Assembly (NCBI GenBank): GCA_003551945.1
Contig: PUNZ01000246.1
Location: 1-6,974, forward strand
Length of the DNA stretch: 6,974 nucleotides
Direction of reading: 5' to 3'
DNA from: Halovenus sp.
Lineage (GTDB): Archaea > Halobacteriota > Halobacteria > Halobacteriales > Haloarculaceae
Position numbers and translations under genes: made by a program
In this document: in pieces, positions 1 to 6,520 of the stretch
How positions within the stretch are numbered: position 1 is the first letter of the stretch
Layout of the letters: each line of letters begins with the position of its first letter
Notes under the pieces: generated by a model
The model's database searches: none
What the model saw: only the letters and a program-made list of their open reading frames with translations
What the model was told of the DNA's origin: nothing

Positions 1-11
1 AGTGTTAACCA

Positions 12-182
12 ATGTCTATGGGAGCATACGACGAGGCCGAACACGAGCGTCGCGAGCGAAAGGCGAGTACAGTCGATGCAGATTTCGATGACCAACGAAA
101 CGAATACGAAGGTCGTGTTGAGTACGAAGGCGAGTCCACTGAAGAACTCCTTGACCAATTTAAAGAGATTCAATCCTCGTAA
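12..182 (+). CDS. Small charged protein, DUF5786-like (56 aa)
   Basis: This is a complete short gene: an in-frame TAA lies just upstream (6-8), so translation starts at ATG 12 or ATG 18; I chose the first (MSMGAYDE). The 56-residue product is hydrophilic and rich in Asp, Glu and Arg, with no membrane segment or cysteine. Its pattern is a charged N-terminus, then VDADFDD at about 21-27, a YEGRVEYEG stretch at 32-40, and a C-terminal short helix of the type STEELLDQFKEI. I recognise this layout from the small haloarchaeal DUF5786 proteins, whose function is unknown. That assignment is from memory of the family and not from a search. Its last 13 bases overlap the 3' end of the convergent membrane-protein gene. 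The promoter would lie left of the window. Confidence 0.75.
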   Translation: MSMGAYDEAEHERRERKASTVDADFDDQRNEYEGRVEYEGESTEELLDQFKEIQSS

Positions 183-898
183 CTGCGGACGGGGACGTTT
201 TTCGTTCGAACCGTACCGAGCAAATGAGCGCCCGCTGTAACCACTGCGACAGCACCGACGTGACCAACGAGCGCGATGAGTAAGAACGGATGGTCAAACA
301 AAAATGGCACAAACGCCAGTTGAAGCAGTCCAAACGTCGCTGTGAGGCGGTCAGTTCGATGGAGTTGGCGTTGCACCTCGGGTGTGAATTGATAGCGAGC
401 GCTCCGCCAAAGCGCCGTCACACCAGCCCACCAACTCGCACTGACACGGTAACAGACGTCCCACATGATAAGCAACCCAACAGCGACGGCCAAGGCGGGT
501 GGGTCGACCCCAAACAGCGTTTCGAGTAACGGTGTCTCGTTTTGACCCGGGTCAAAGACGAACAGATAGGTAACGAAGCCAATGAAGGTAAAGACAGCAA
601 GCACCGTTGCCACATTCGAACCGAACACGAGGCGACGGTAGGCCTCCGGTAGTCGCTCATCACGGAGTGCACGTGCGATAAACACCATCTGTGCACTGCC
701 AACGGTGGCAACGGTCACGGCAACAGTCCCAGCAATTGCCGCAGTGGGTAAGCCATAGAACCATGCGAGCAGTAACACAGCGGTTTCAAAGCCAATAAAC
801 TGCAACAGGAGTGCCCGACGGAGTCCAAGATGAAGACCGGGAATAGCACCGATAATTCCCTCATAGACCCACGTTTCGCCGTACTCTGGTTGGTTCAT
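170..898 (-). CDS. Six-helix integral membrane protein of unknown function
   Basis: The 242-residue product has about six hydrophobic segments, at roughly 29-49, 53-75, 93-115, 133-150, 186-200 and 203-228, and no signal peptide, so it is predicted to sit in the cytoplasmic membrane. The N-terminus has a WVYEGIIGAIPGLHLG stretch (10-25), and there is an aromatic loop around MWDVCYRVSASWW (145-157). No catalytic motif or known transporter signature is visible. It resembles a haloarchaeal conserved membrane family without assigned function; I do not know a role. Its ATG overlaps the TGA of the upstream SDR gene (ATGA at 895-898), so the two are almost certainly cotranscribed and probably translationally coupled. 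Its 3' end runs 13 bases into the convergent DUF5786-like gene. Confidence 0.85.
   Translation of the reverse strand: MNQPEYGETWVYEGIIGAIPGLHLGLRRALLLQFIGFETAVLLLAWFYGLPTAAIAGTVAVTVATVGSAQMVFIARALRDERLPEAYRRLVFGSNVATVLAVFTFIGFVTYLFVFDPGQNETPLLETLFGVDPPALAVAVGLLIMWDVCYRVSASWWAGVTALWRSARYQFTPEVQRQLHRTDRLTATFGLLQLAFVPFLFDHPFLLIALVGHVGAVAVVTAGAHLLGTVRTKNVPVRSYED
198..202 (+). terminator. Possible T-tract terminator
   Basis: A run of five T follows a G-rich stretch about 16 bases after the stop of the small DUF5786-like gene. Archaeal transcription often ends at short T-tracts without a hairpin. The tract lies inside the convergent membrane-protein gene, so it may be only coding sequence. Confidence 0.2.
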
Positions 899-1818
899 TT
901 CACCTGCTGATTCGTTCGGCGTCCAGCAGTATCTCTCGTTCGATATTCAGCCAGTGCCCGCTCGACCGCCTCATCAAATGGTGTGAGTTCGAGCGGAATA
1001 TGGTCGGTAATTCGGTCATCACGCACAATGACAGGATTTGCCAGTCCGTCGATGAGCGGACGAGCAACCCGCCAATCGACGTTCGTCACCAACCCCACCC
1101 AGTATGAAGAGAGTTGTGGAGACAACAGCGGCACTGGAATAATAATCGGCGGCCGTTTTCCGGAAACACTGGCAGTCCGACGAAGCATCTCCGCGTAAGT
1201 GAGAACGTCTGGCCCGCCAATTTCGTACGTTCCTGGCGGCAGCGACTGTGCCGCACACAGATAGGCAATCACATCACTGACAGCGATTGGTTGACATTCG
1301 TTTCTGACCCAGCGAGGCGTCGTCATCACCGGAAGCCGCCGAATGAGTTGCCTCACCATCTCGAAGCCGGCAGAGCCGTGGCCGACGATGATTGCCGCAC
1401 GGAACGTAACGAGGTCATAGGTCCCCTCCGCGAGGATTGTTTCGACCTCTCGTCGAGACTGTAAGTGGTCGGACAGCGTGTCACCTTCTTCCCCGAGTCC
1501 GCCGAGATACACGAGTTGTTCGAGTCCGGCCTCGCTGGCCGCTCTAGCAACGTTGCGTGCTGCTTGCCGGTCACGTGCTTCGAAATCTGCACCGGCTTTC
1601 ATCGAATGAATCAGATAGTACGCTGTGGAGATATCCTCGAACGCCTGTTCAAACTGTCCGACGTAAAGAACGTCACCTTCGACGACCTCGACCGCATCCG
1701 GTCCCTCGTATGCGTCCCCGTCGCGGACAAGCACCCGGACATCATGACCCTCATCAAGCAGCGCAGGGACGAGTCGGCTCCCGACAAACCCTGTCGCACC
1801 AGTCACCAGAACCGTCAT
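895..1818 (-). CDS. Atypical SDR / NAD(P)-binding Rossmann-fold protein (YbjT/NDUFA9-like)
   Basis: The 307-residue protein begins with a Rossmann nucleotide-binding motif, TGATGFVG (residues 6-13), followed by a second strand ending in Arg32, which would suit NADP(H). The middle carries YYLIHSM (67-73), a feature of atypical SDRs related to YbjT and to the NDUFA9 subunit of complex I. It lacks the classical YxxxK catalytic pair; SDHLQSRREVE (116-126) occupies that area, as in its relatives. FRAAIIVGHGSAGFEMVR (139-156) is also family-like. It is therefore a cytoplasmic nucleotide-binding protein, possibly a reductase/epimerase or a binding or assembly factor; the substrate is unknown. The open frame extends upstream to 2154, but that part is low-complexity Ser/Arg and antisense to the neighbouring gene. 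The start at 1818 places the Rossmann strand at the N-terminus and a TATA-like box 24-29 bases upstream. It forms an operon with the downstream membrane protein. Confidence 0.9.
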   Translation of the reverse strand: MTVLVTGATGFVGSRLVPALLDEGHDVRVLVRDGDAYEGPDAVEVVEGDVLYVGQFEQAFEDISTAYYLIHSMKAGADFEARDRQAARNVARAASEAGLEQLVYLGGLGEEGDTLSDHLQSRREVETILAEGTYDLVTFRAAIIVGHGSAGFEMVRQLIRRLPVMTTPRWVRNECQPIAVSDVIAYLCAAQSLPPGTYEIGGPDVLTYAEMLRRTASVSGKRPPIIIPVPLLSPQLSSYWVGLVTNVDWRVARPLIDGLANPVIVRDDRITDHIPLELTPFDEAVERALAEYRTRDTAGRRTNQQVK

Positions 1819-1841
1819 ACGATGGATACGACGGCCAGTGG

Positions 1842-1847
1842 TATATT
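1842..1847 (-). promoter_or_regulatory. TATA-like promoter element of the SDR operon
   Basis: On the minus strand this reads AATATA and lies 24-29 bases before the SDR start codon. That is the spacing expected for a leaderless haloarchaeal transcript. An inverted repeat, TTGGT-N7-ACCAA (1846-1862), overlaps its upstream edge and could be an operator. Confidence 0.5.
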
Positions 1848-1867
1848 GGTTGTCTCGACCAACAACT

Positions 1868-1874
1868 AGTAAAC
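1868..1874 (+). promoter_or_regulatory. Weak TATA-like element of the coiled-coil protein gene
   Basis: The stretch AGTAAAC lies 24-30 bases before the ATG at 1898, which fits a leaderless start. The match to a haloarchaeal TATA box is poor, so the call rests mainly on position. It shares the 79-base divergent intergenic region with the SDR promoter. Confidence 0.3.
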
Positions 1875-1897
1875 GTCTGGAACGCGAATAGCTGGCT

Positions 1898-2551
1898 ATG
1901 GACGATGTGGACAGCCAGGACATGCCGGGCGTGCTTGTCGAGGAGTATCTACAGCGCGAACGCGGGACACACGCACTGCTTGATGACCTCGAAACGCTGT
2001 CCATTGAAGGCGAATACGAACAGCTGAGAGAACGTATTCGAACCTTTGCCGAACACAACCGAGAAGTGTTCTTTACCGTTGCACTCGCGCTGACCAACTC
2101 CAAACACTTTTTTGGGGACGTCGAGGCACAACTCGGCGTTGGTCCGGCAGACAAACTCCGGGCCCTTGCAGAGACCTATCCCTCGCTTACCGAACCGTTC
2201 ACCCTCGTTCGGATGGAAGTCTCGAATGACCGGTATAATCCGATTACCGGACTCGATGTGACGACAACGTATAATCGGGAAGAAGAGACGCCACTGGTTG
2301 GATACACAGCCCATTCGGGGGAGCTTGGTTTGTATGACTTTCGTGGGTCACCCCAGGAGGTGTTGCAGACCGCTTGTTACCTCGTGCAGGCGACCAACGA
2401 ATCGCTCGAAGCCTCGCTCGAACAGAATCACTCCGTCAACACGGATGAACTTAGCGGGCTCATTGACCGTCGCGAACACCTCGAATCCGAGCTCAACGCG
2501 TTACGGGATAATATCGATGAACTCCGTCGAAAACCAGTCGGAGACGAGTAA
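1898..2551 (+). CDS. Protein of unknown function with C-terminal coiled coil
   Basis: The product has 217 residues and no membrane segment or signal peptide, and is probably cytoplasmic. The N-terminal half (about 10-95) is helical and charged. The central part (about 98-150) looks like beta-structure, with FTLVRMEVSNDRYNPITGLDV at about 101-121 and a VGYTAHSGELGLYDFRG stretch at about 134-150. The C-terminus (about 184-212) has heptad-like Leu/Ile spacing with many charged residues (LIDRREHLESELNALRDNIDEL), typical of a coiled coil and suggesting self-association. I recognise no catalytic motif and assign no function. The ATG at 1898 is chosen because it follows a leaderless-type spacing; a Met at residue 9 is an alternative start. 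The gene is divergent from the SDR operon and converges on the hydrolase gene with a 21-base gap. Confidence 0.8.
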   Translation: MDDVDSQDMPGVLVEEYLQRERGTHALLDDLETLSIEGEYEQLRERIRTFAEHNREVFFTVALALTNSKHFFGDVEAQLGVGPADKLRALAETYPSLTEPFTLVRMEVSNDRYNPITGLDVTTTYNREEETPLVGYTAHSGELGLYDFRGSPQEVLQTACYLVQATNESLEASLEQNHSVNTDELSGLIDRREHLESELNALRDNIDELRRKPVGDE

Positions 2552-2572
2552 GAGCGTCTCAGCACTACTGGA

Positions 2573-3556
2573 CTATCGAAGCGGCCAGTACTCTCGTTGT
2601 GCAAGCTCAGCTTCGACACCAGCAGCAAGTCGATACTTGTCATTTTCGCAGACTACCAGCCCATCACGTTCGAGATGGGTGAGATGGGCGTATGATTCGC
2701 CGGGCCCGTGCAGAATATGAATGCTTTCGAGAGTGCCAAAGAGCTCCGCGCTCACCTCCCATGTCGTACTCGGTCCAAGCCGTGAAAGAGCGTCGAGAAC
2801 ACGCCAGGCACGTTCTTCGTGGTGGTGCATAATATACTCAGCGCGGGCGCTCGGCTCGGTAATCACGTCGCGATGGCCGGGCCACGCTCGGTCGTAGTCG
2901 GCGGCTGCGATCTGCTGGAGCGTTTCGAGGTAGCGCTCAAGTGGTCGCTCGACGCGAACGTCCGCGCCACCGACGTTGGGCGTATACTGTGGTAACAACG
3001 CATCACCGGTGAAGGCGTCATCGTGCCCATCAATAGTCAGTTCGTAAAGACAGAGTCCGGCAGCGTGGCCAGGAGCGTGGACAGCACGAAGTGTGTGGTC
3101 GTTCACCGTAAACGTCTCACCGTCCTGTATTGGGGTGACATCCACCGGGTTGTCCTGGTATGGAACGCTGTGAAAAATCCCCTCAAGCACCTGCTGTCCG
3201 TCCTCGGGCATCCCCCAGTGGTCGAACAGCGCTCGCTGTCTCTCACCCATCTCCTCCCACGCCTGCTCGTCACCGGCAATGAGCGACGCATCGGCTTCGT
3301 GGATATACACCTCGGCACCACTCACCTCCTGAATGTGGTGAGCCTGTCCGACATGGTCGCCATGCCAGTGAGTCAGAAAGATGCGGTCGATATCACCGAA
3401 AGAGAGGTCGTGTTCACCGAGTGAATCAGCCAACTGCTCACGGGTTTCCGCCATCCAATCCCCTGAGTCGATAAGTACAGTCTCCGGCCCGTCATCAAGC
3501 AAATAGACGTTATTGTCCCCCTCAAATGACGCATTGGACAGTCGAATCTGGTCCAT
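2573..3556 (-). CDS. Metallo-beta-lactamase-fold hydrolase with C-terminal winged-helix-like tail
   Basis: The 327-residue protein has the full set of MBL metal-binding motifs: THWHGDH at 62-68 (His63, His65, Asp67, His68), PGH with His164, GDAL with Asp185, and PGH with His228. A dinuclear zinc hydrolase is expected. Residues after about 240 (YIMHHHEERAWRVLDAL, then TTWEVSAELFG and LTHLERDGLV) resemble the small winged-helix-type tail found in LACTB2-like MBL proteins. The substrate cannot be told from sequence; thioester, lactone, phosphoester or nucleic-acid substrates are all found in the superfamily. No signal peptide is visible, so it should be cytoplasmic. The start at 3556 gives a natural N-terminus, with YLLDDGPETVLIDSGDW (18-34) as the first strand-loop unit. 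It is convergent with the coiled-coil gene and divergent from the small membrane protein. Its promoter is unclear; ATTTTTG on the minus strand at about 3580-3586 is the only TATA-like candidate. Confidence 0.93.
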   Translation of the reverse strand: MDQIRLSNASFEGDNNVYLLDDGPETVLIDSGDWMAETREQLADSLGEHDLSFGDIDRIFLTHWHGDHVGQAHHIQEVSGAEVYIHEADASLIAGDEQAWEEMGERQRALFDHWGMPEDGQQVLEGIFHSVPYQDNPVDVTPIQDGETFTVNDHTLRAVHAPGHAAGLCLYELTIDGHDDAFTGDALLPQYTPNVGGADVRVERPLERYLETLQQIAAADYDRAWPGHRDVITEPSARAEYIMHHHEERAWRVLDALSRLGPSTTWEVSAELFGTLESIHILHGPGESYAHLTHLERDGLVVCENDKYRLAAGVEAELAQREYWPLR

Positions 3557-3618
3557 AAGCGTCGTTGGGCCGACCGGTGCAAAAATCTCCCGTTCAGATG
3601 ATACTCGAAAACAGGGCG

Positions 3619-3625
3619 CTTAACA
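3619..3625 (+). promoter_or_regulatory. TATA-like element of the small membrane protein gene
   Basis: The stretch CTTAACA lies 25-31 bases before ATG 3650, the position expected of a TATA box for a leaderless transcript. The match is moderate. Confidence 0.4.
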
Positions 3626-3649
3626 CGACCGCATCCTTGAGACTGAACA

Positions 3650-3946
3650 ATGGGTGACGAGTCGGCACCGCCACGACGGGGAGCGCTTTCGGACAGCGGC
3701 GACCAACGAACAGATTACTCGGAAGCGGAAGACCGTCTGGCACTGTATGAGTGGGTTGGCGGCCTCATCGCGGGGCTTGGGTTCTTTGCAACACCGATTC
3801 TCACCGCAGTTCCTGCAGGGTATTGTGCGTACAAAATCCGCGAATATAAACCGATAACGGCGATGATTATCGTCGCACTCATCATCACCTCTGCAATATT
3901 CTGGGCACTCGTCTATCTGTACGTGATTGTCCCGTCAATGGTCTGA
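3650..3946 (+). CDS. Small two-helix membrane protein (98 aa)
   Basis: The product has a hydrophilic N-terminal region of about 30 residues (rich in Asp, Glu, Arg, Ser and Pro) followed by two hydrophobic helices at roughly 34-60 and 69-95. These are separated by a short positively charged turn, YKIREYKP (61-68). The positive loop between the helices suggests that both ends face outward and the loop faces the cytoplasm, although the acidic N-terminus makes topology uncertain. No functional motif is seen; many haloarchaea carry similar small membrane proteins of unknown role. A TATA-like element upstream supports the ATG at 3650. The +2 frame reading over the same DNA is a shadow. It is followed by ilvD on the same strand after 91 bases, but ilvD has its own promoter, so an operon is not implied. 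Confidence 0.75.
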   Translation: MGDESAPPRRGALSDSGDQRTDYSEAEDRLALYEWVGGLIAGLGFFATPILTAVPAGYCAYKIREYKPITAMIIVALIITSAIFWALVYLYVIVPSMV

Positions 3947-3974
3947 ACTGGCCAATAACGGTAAAATCATCTGA

Positions 3975-3993
3975 GAGATTCCCATCTCATGGG
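3975..3993. repeat. Overlapping small inverted repeats upstream of the ilvD promoter
   Basis: Two overlapping inverted repeats share the ATCTC segment: GAGAT-tccc-ATCTC (3975-3988) and CCCAT-ctc-ATGGG (3981-3993). They lie 14-32 bases upstream of the ilvD TATA box, where archaeal activators or repressors may bind, and 29 bases after the stop of the small membrane gene. The arms are only 5 bases, so chance is possible. Confidence 0.3.
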
Positions 3994-4006
3994 CGCGTCA
4001 ACGACA

Positions 4007-4014
4007 ACTTAAGT
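4007..4014 (+). promoter_or_regulatory. TATA-like promoter element of ilvD
   Basis: The palindromic ACTTAAGT is centred about 27 bases before the ilvD ATG at 4038. This is the classic spacing for a leaderless archaeal transcript, and no Shine-Dalgarno sequence is seen before the ATG. Confidence 0.6.
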
Positions 4015-4037
4015 AGACACAACGCAACCACTCGTCC

Positions 4038-5786
4038 ATGAGCCAGCAGCATGAGCACACGGATGAGACTGCTCAAAAGGACCCAGAACTGCCAAGCAAC
4101 GAAGTTACACAAGGGCCAGAGCGCGCGCCACATCGCGCGATGTTCCGCGCCATGGGCTACGACGACGAGGACCTCTCCTCCCCGATGGTTGGGATTGCCA
4201 ATCCAGCAGCGGATATCACTCCGTGTAACGTCCATCTTGACGATGTTGCTCAGTCAGCCTATGATGCCATCGATAGCGCGGGCGGGATGCCGATCGAGTT
4301 CGGAACGATAACCATCTCCGATGCCATCTCGATGGGAACCGAAGGGATGCGCGCATCGCTTATCTCCCGCGAGATTATTGCAGATTCCGTCGAACTCGTC
4401 GCGTTCGGCGAGCGGATGGATGGCCTCGTGACCATCGGTGGCTGTGATAAGAACATGCCCGGAATGATGATGGCTTCCATCCGAACTGACCTCCCCAGTG
4501 TCTTTCTCTACGGCGGGTCTATCATGCCCGGCCATCATGACGGGCGAGAAATTACCATTCAAAACGTCTTCGAGGGTGTCGGTGCCGTTGCACAGGGGGA
4601 GATGAGCGAGGAAGAACTGGATGAGATGGAGCGCCACGCCTGTCCCGGTGCTGGCTCCTGTGGCGGAATGTTCACCGCAAACACGATGGCATCAGTCAGC
4701 GAGGCGCTTGGGTTTGCACCGCTTGGGAGCGCTTCCCCGCCCGCGGAGGATGAAGAACGCTACGAGGAAGCCCGACGCGCGGGCGAACTTGCCGTCGAAG
4801 TTATCGAGAATCAACGCCGGCCATCCGATTTCCTCACACGCGAGTCGTTTGAGAACGCGATTGCCCTCCAAGTGGCCATCGGGGGGTCAACGAATGGTGT
4901 CTTACACCTCCTTGCACTCGCTGCGGAGGCTGGCATCGACCTCGATATCGAAGACTTCGACGAAATCAGCAACCGAACGCCAAAGATTGCTGACCTCCAA
5001 CCGGGCGGAACCCGCGTAATGAATGATTTGCACGAACTTGGTGGCGTTCCTGTGGTGCTTCGTCGGTTGCTCAACGCTGACCTCCTGCATGGTGATGCGC
5101 TGACGGTAACCGGCCGAACGCTTGCCGAGGAAATCGCACACCTCGAATCACAGGGTCGGCTCCCGGATGATGACGATATCGAAGCCGACTGGCTCTACAC
5201 CGTCGACGAGCCAAAGCAAGAGGAAGGAGCCATCAAGATTCTGACCGGGAATCTCGCGCCGGACGGAAGTGTCCTGAAGGTGACCGGCGACGATGCCTTC
5301 CACCACGAAGGGCCAGCGCGCGTGTTCGAAGGTGAAGAGGCCGCGATGGCGTACGTCCAAGAGGGTGAAATCGAAAGTGGCGACGTCATCGTTATTCGAA
5401 ACGAGGGGCCAAGCGGTGGCCCCGGAATGCGAGAGATGCTCGGTGTGACCGCCGCCGTTGTTGGCCAGGGGCACGAAGACGACGTTGCGCTGATTACCGA
5501 CGGGCGGTTTTCCGGGGCAACACGCGGACCAATGATTGGGCACGTGGCGCCAGAAGCCTACGTGGGTGGCCCTATCGCTGCTCTCGAAGATGGTGATATC
5601 GTCACCATCGATATCCCAGAGCGGACCCTCGAAGTCGACCTCTCCGAGGCAGAGTTAGCGAACCGACTTGACGAGCGAGATGAACCAGAACCAGCCTATG
5701 ACAGTGGCGTCCTTGCCAAGTATATCCGTGATTTCGGCTCCGCTGCAAACGGTGCGGTGACGAATCCCGGCGTAACCTGGGACTGA
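4038..5786 (+). CDS. ilvD: Dihydroxy-acid dehydratase (EC 4.2.1.9)
   Basis: The enzyme dehydrates 2,3-dihydroxy-isovalerate and 2,3-dihydroxy-3-methylvalerate to the 2-oxo acids that precede valine, leucine and isoleucine; it is cytoplasmic. The 582-residue length is normal for IlvD. Visible signatures are GPERAPHRAM (26-35), TPCN (61-64), GGCDKNMPG (134-142, the first IlvD/Edd signature), CPGAGSCGGMFTANTM (202-217) and ITDGRFSGAT (486-495, the second signature). Cys63, Cys136 and Cys208 are the expected iron-sulfur ligands; Asp137 and Lys138 of the CDK motif bind Mg in the family (the Lys usually carbamylated), and Ser492 is the likely catalytic base. The first 25 or so residues form a hydrophilic extension. 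IlvD and Edd/sugar-acid dehydratases are related, but the GPERAPHR and CDKNMPGM context favours IlvD. It stands alone, without ilvB, ilvN, ilvC or leu genes nearby, and ends 7 bases from the convergent Cas4-like gene. Confidence 0.97.
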   Translation: MSQQHEHTDETAQKDPELPSNEVTQGPERAPHRAMFRAMGYDDEDLSSPMVGIANPAADITPCNVHLDDVAQSAYDAIDSAGGMPIEFGTITISDAISMGTEGMRASLISREIIADSVELVAFGERMDGLVTIGGCDKNMPGMMMASIRTDLPSVFLYGGSIMPGHHDGREITIQNVFEGVGAVAQGEMSEEELDEMERHACPGAGSCGGMFTANTMASVSEALGFAPLGSASPPAEDEERYEEARRAGELAVEVIENQRRPSDFLTRESFENAIALQVAIGGSTNGVLHLLALAAEAGIDLDIEDFDEISNRTPKIADLQPGGTRVMNDLHELGGVPVVLRRLLNADLLHGDALTVTGRTLAEEIAHLESQGRLPDDDDIEADWLYTVDEPKQEEGAIKILTGNLAPDGSVLKVTGDDAFHHEGPARVFEGEEAAMAYVQEGEIESGDVIVIRNEGPSGGPGMREMLGVTAAVVGQGHEDDVALITDGRFSGATRGPMIGHVAPEAYVGGPIAALEDGDIVTIDIPERTLEVDLSEAELANRLDERDEPEPAYDSGVLAKYIRDFGSAANGAVTNPGVTWD

Positions 5787-5793
5787 GGCAGTC

Positions 5794-6453
5794 TCAATCC
5801 CCAAGCAAACTCCTCACTGAGCGCGTTTTTACTCCACACTGACCCGCGAACTCGCAGTGGTTACATTTCGAGCGGTTAGTGATGCGTGCTGGTGGCCCGT
5901 CAATCGAGTCGGCGGTGCGGACCGCCTCACGGTAATCTGCCGTTCGACGGGCATCAACTGGGACGCGCCTGATAACGCCGTAGGCAGGATACTCAGCGAA
6001 GACGAACGGAACCTCTTGATTGAGTTCCCACGAGAGCGCCTTGGCGGCGGCGATTAGCTTGACGCTCTGTGGTTTCCAGACACCAGTTTCTGGGGGTTCA
6101 CCTGCAAATACTAACGAGAGGGAGGGTTCAGCCGTATCGAGGAGCTTATGCGCGATACCGTGACACTCCCGCCCGCGGAGGTAGGTATCGCGGTCAGCCG
6201 GGTCAATGAGTTGTTCCCACTCCGGCATTCTTGCTTTCACACAGCCAAGTCGTGAGCGAAACTGCGTCGGTGTCACCTCCAGCGGGGCTTCAGCCACCAA
6301 CTCCTCATCAGCTAGCAGTTGTTCGTACCGAAAGGCAAGTTCTCGGCGCTGTTCAACTTCATCAGGAATGACGATCTCGTCTGGCGATTGTCGGCGATAA
6401 TACAGCTTTCGTGGACAGTAGGCTGCTGTTTCAACCGCTCGGAACCCGTGCAT
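5794..6453 (-). CDS. Cas4/RecB-like iron-sulfur protein with apparently degenerate nuclease site
   Basis: The 219-residue protein has the Cas4 (DUF83) cysteine arrangement: Cys13 in AAYCPRKLYY near the N-terminus, and Cys197, Cys200 and Cys206 in KCNHCEFAGQC near the C-terminus. In Cas4 and AddB-type proteins these four hold a 4Fe-4S cluster. The middle (about 108-143) resembles the PD-(D/E)XK core: PPETGVW (120-126), then VKLIAAAKALSWE (131-143), matches the usual GxW...QLxxYAxxLE segment. The nuclease residues look lost. By my manual alignment the ExK positions fall on Leu114 and Phe116, the Q and Y of QLxxY are Lys132 and Ala136, and the motif Asp falls near His102. It may therefore bind DNA or act as a partner without cutting. 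Databases may label it cas4, but no CRISPR array or other cas gene is in the window. The start at 6453 has a TATA-like box about 25 bases upstream. It is convergent with ilvD. Confidence 0.8.
   Translation of the reverse strand: MHGFRAVETAAYCPRKLYYRRQSPDEIVIPDEVEQRRELAFRYEQLLADEELVAEAPLEVTPTQFRSRLGCVKARMPEWEQLIDPADRDTYLRGRECHGIAHKLLDTAEPSLSLVFAGEPPETGVWKPQSVKLIAAAKALSWELNQEVPFVFAEYPAYGVIRRVPVDARRTADYREAVRTADSIDGPPARITNRSKCNHCEFAGQCGVKTRSVRSLLGD
5826..5830 (+). terminator. Possible T-tract terminator of ilvD
   Basis: Five T follow GAGCGCG about 40 bases after the ilvD stop, as in archaeal T-tract termination. The site lies within the 3' end of the convergent Cas4-like gene, so ilvD transcripts would overlap that gene's mRNA. 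Confidence 0.3.
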
Positions 6454-6454
6454 A

Positions 6455-6466
6455 GACCATCTGGTC
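6455..6466. repeat. Small palindrome at the start of the Cas4-like gene
   Basis: GACCA-tc-TGGTC is a perfect 5-base-arm inverted repeat directly before the start codon (ATG at 6453 on the minus strand) and just downstream of the TATA-like box. That is a position where a repressor could block transcription. Arms this short can arise by chance. Confidence 0.3.
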
Positions 6467-6473
6467 CCGTGTT

Positions 6474-6483
6474 CTTATTTGAA
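6474..6483 (-). promoter_or_regulatory. TATA-like promoter element of the Cas4-like gene
   Basis: On the minus strand this reads TTCAAATAAG and is centred about 25 bases before the start codon at 6453, as expected for a leaderless transcript. It separates the gene from the upstream zinc-ribbon gene as an independent unit. Confidence 0.5.
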
Positions 6484-6520
6484 TAGGAGGACAGGTTCGT
6501 GGCAGCTCGTTTGCGCGTGT

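Noticed and set aside
1465..2027. Plus-strand frames at 1465-1869 and 1557-2027
   Set aside because: They run antisense to the SDR, have no recognisable motif and show skewed Arg/His/Ser composition, as expected of shadow frames in GC-rich DNA.
1819..2154. N-terminal extension of the SDR reading frame up to 2154
   Set aside because: The extra 112 residues are Ser/Arg-rich low-complexity sequence antisense to the coiled-coil gene. The Rossmann motif begins at the Met at 1818, which also has a properly spaced TATA-like box.
3023..3424. Plus-strand frame antisense to the hydrolase
   Set aside because: The opposite strand carries a complete set of metallo-beta-lactamase motifs, so this frame is a shadow.
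4254..4637. Minus-strand frames within ilvD
   Set aside because: ilvD is intact with all signature motifs. The minus-strand frames have no promoter or motif of their own.
5794..6453. A CRISPR locus implied by the Cas4-like gene
   Set aside because: No regularly spaced direct repeats, no leader and no other cas gene are visible anywhere in the window.
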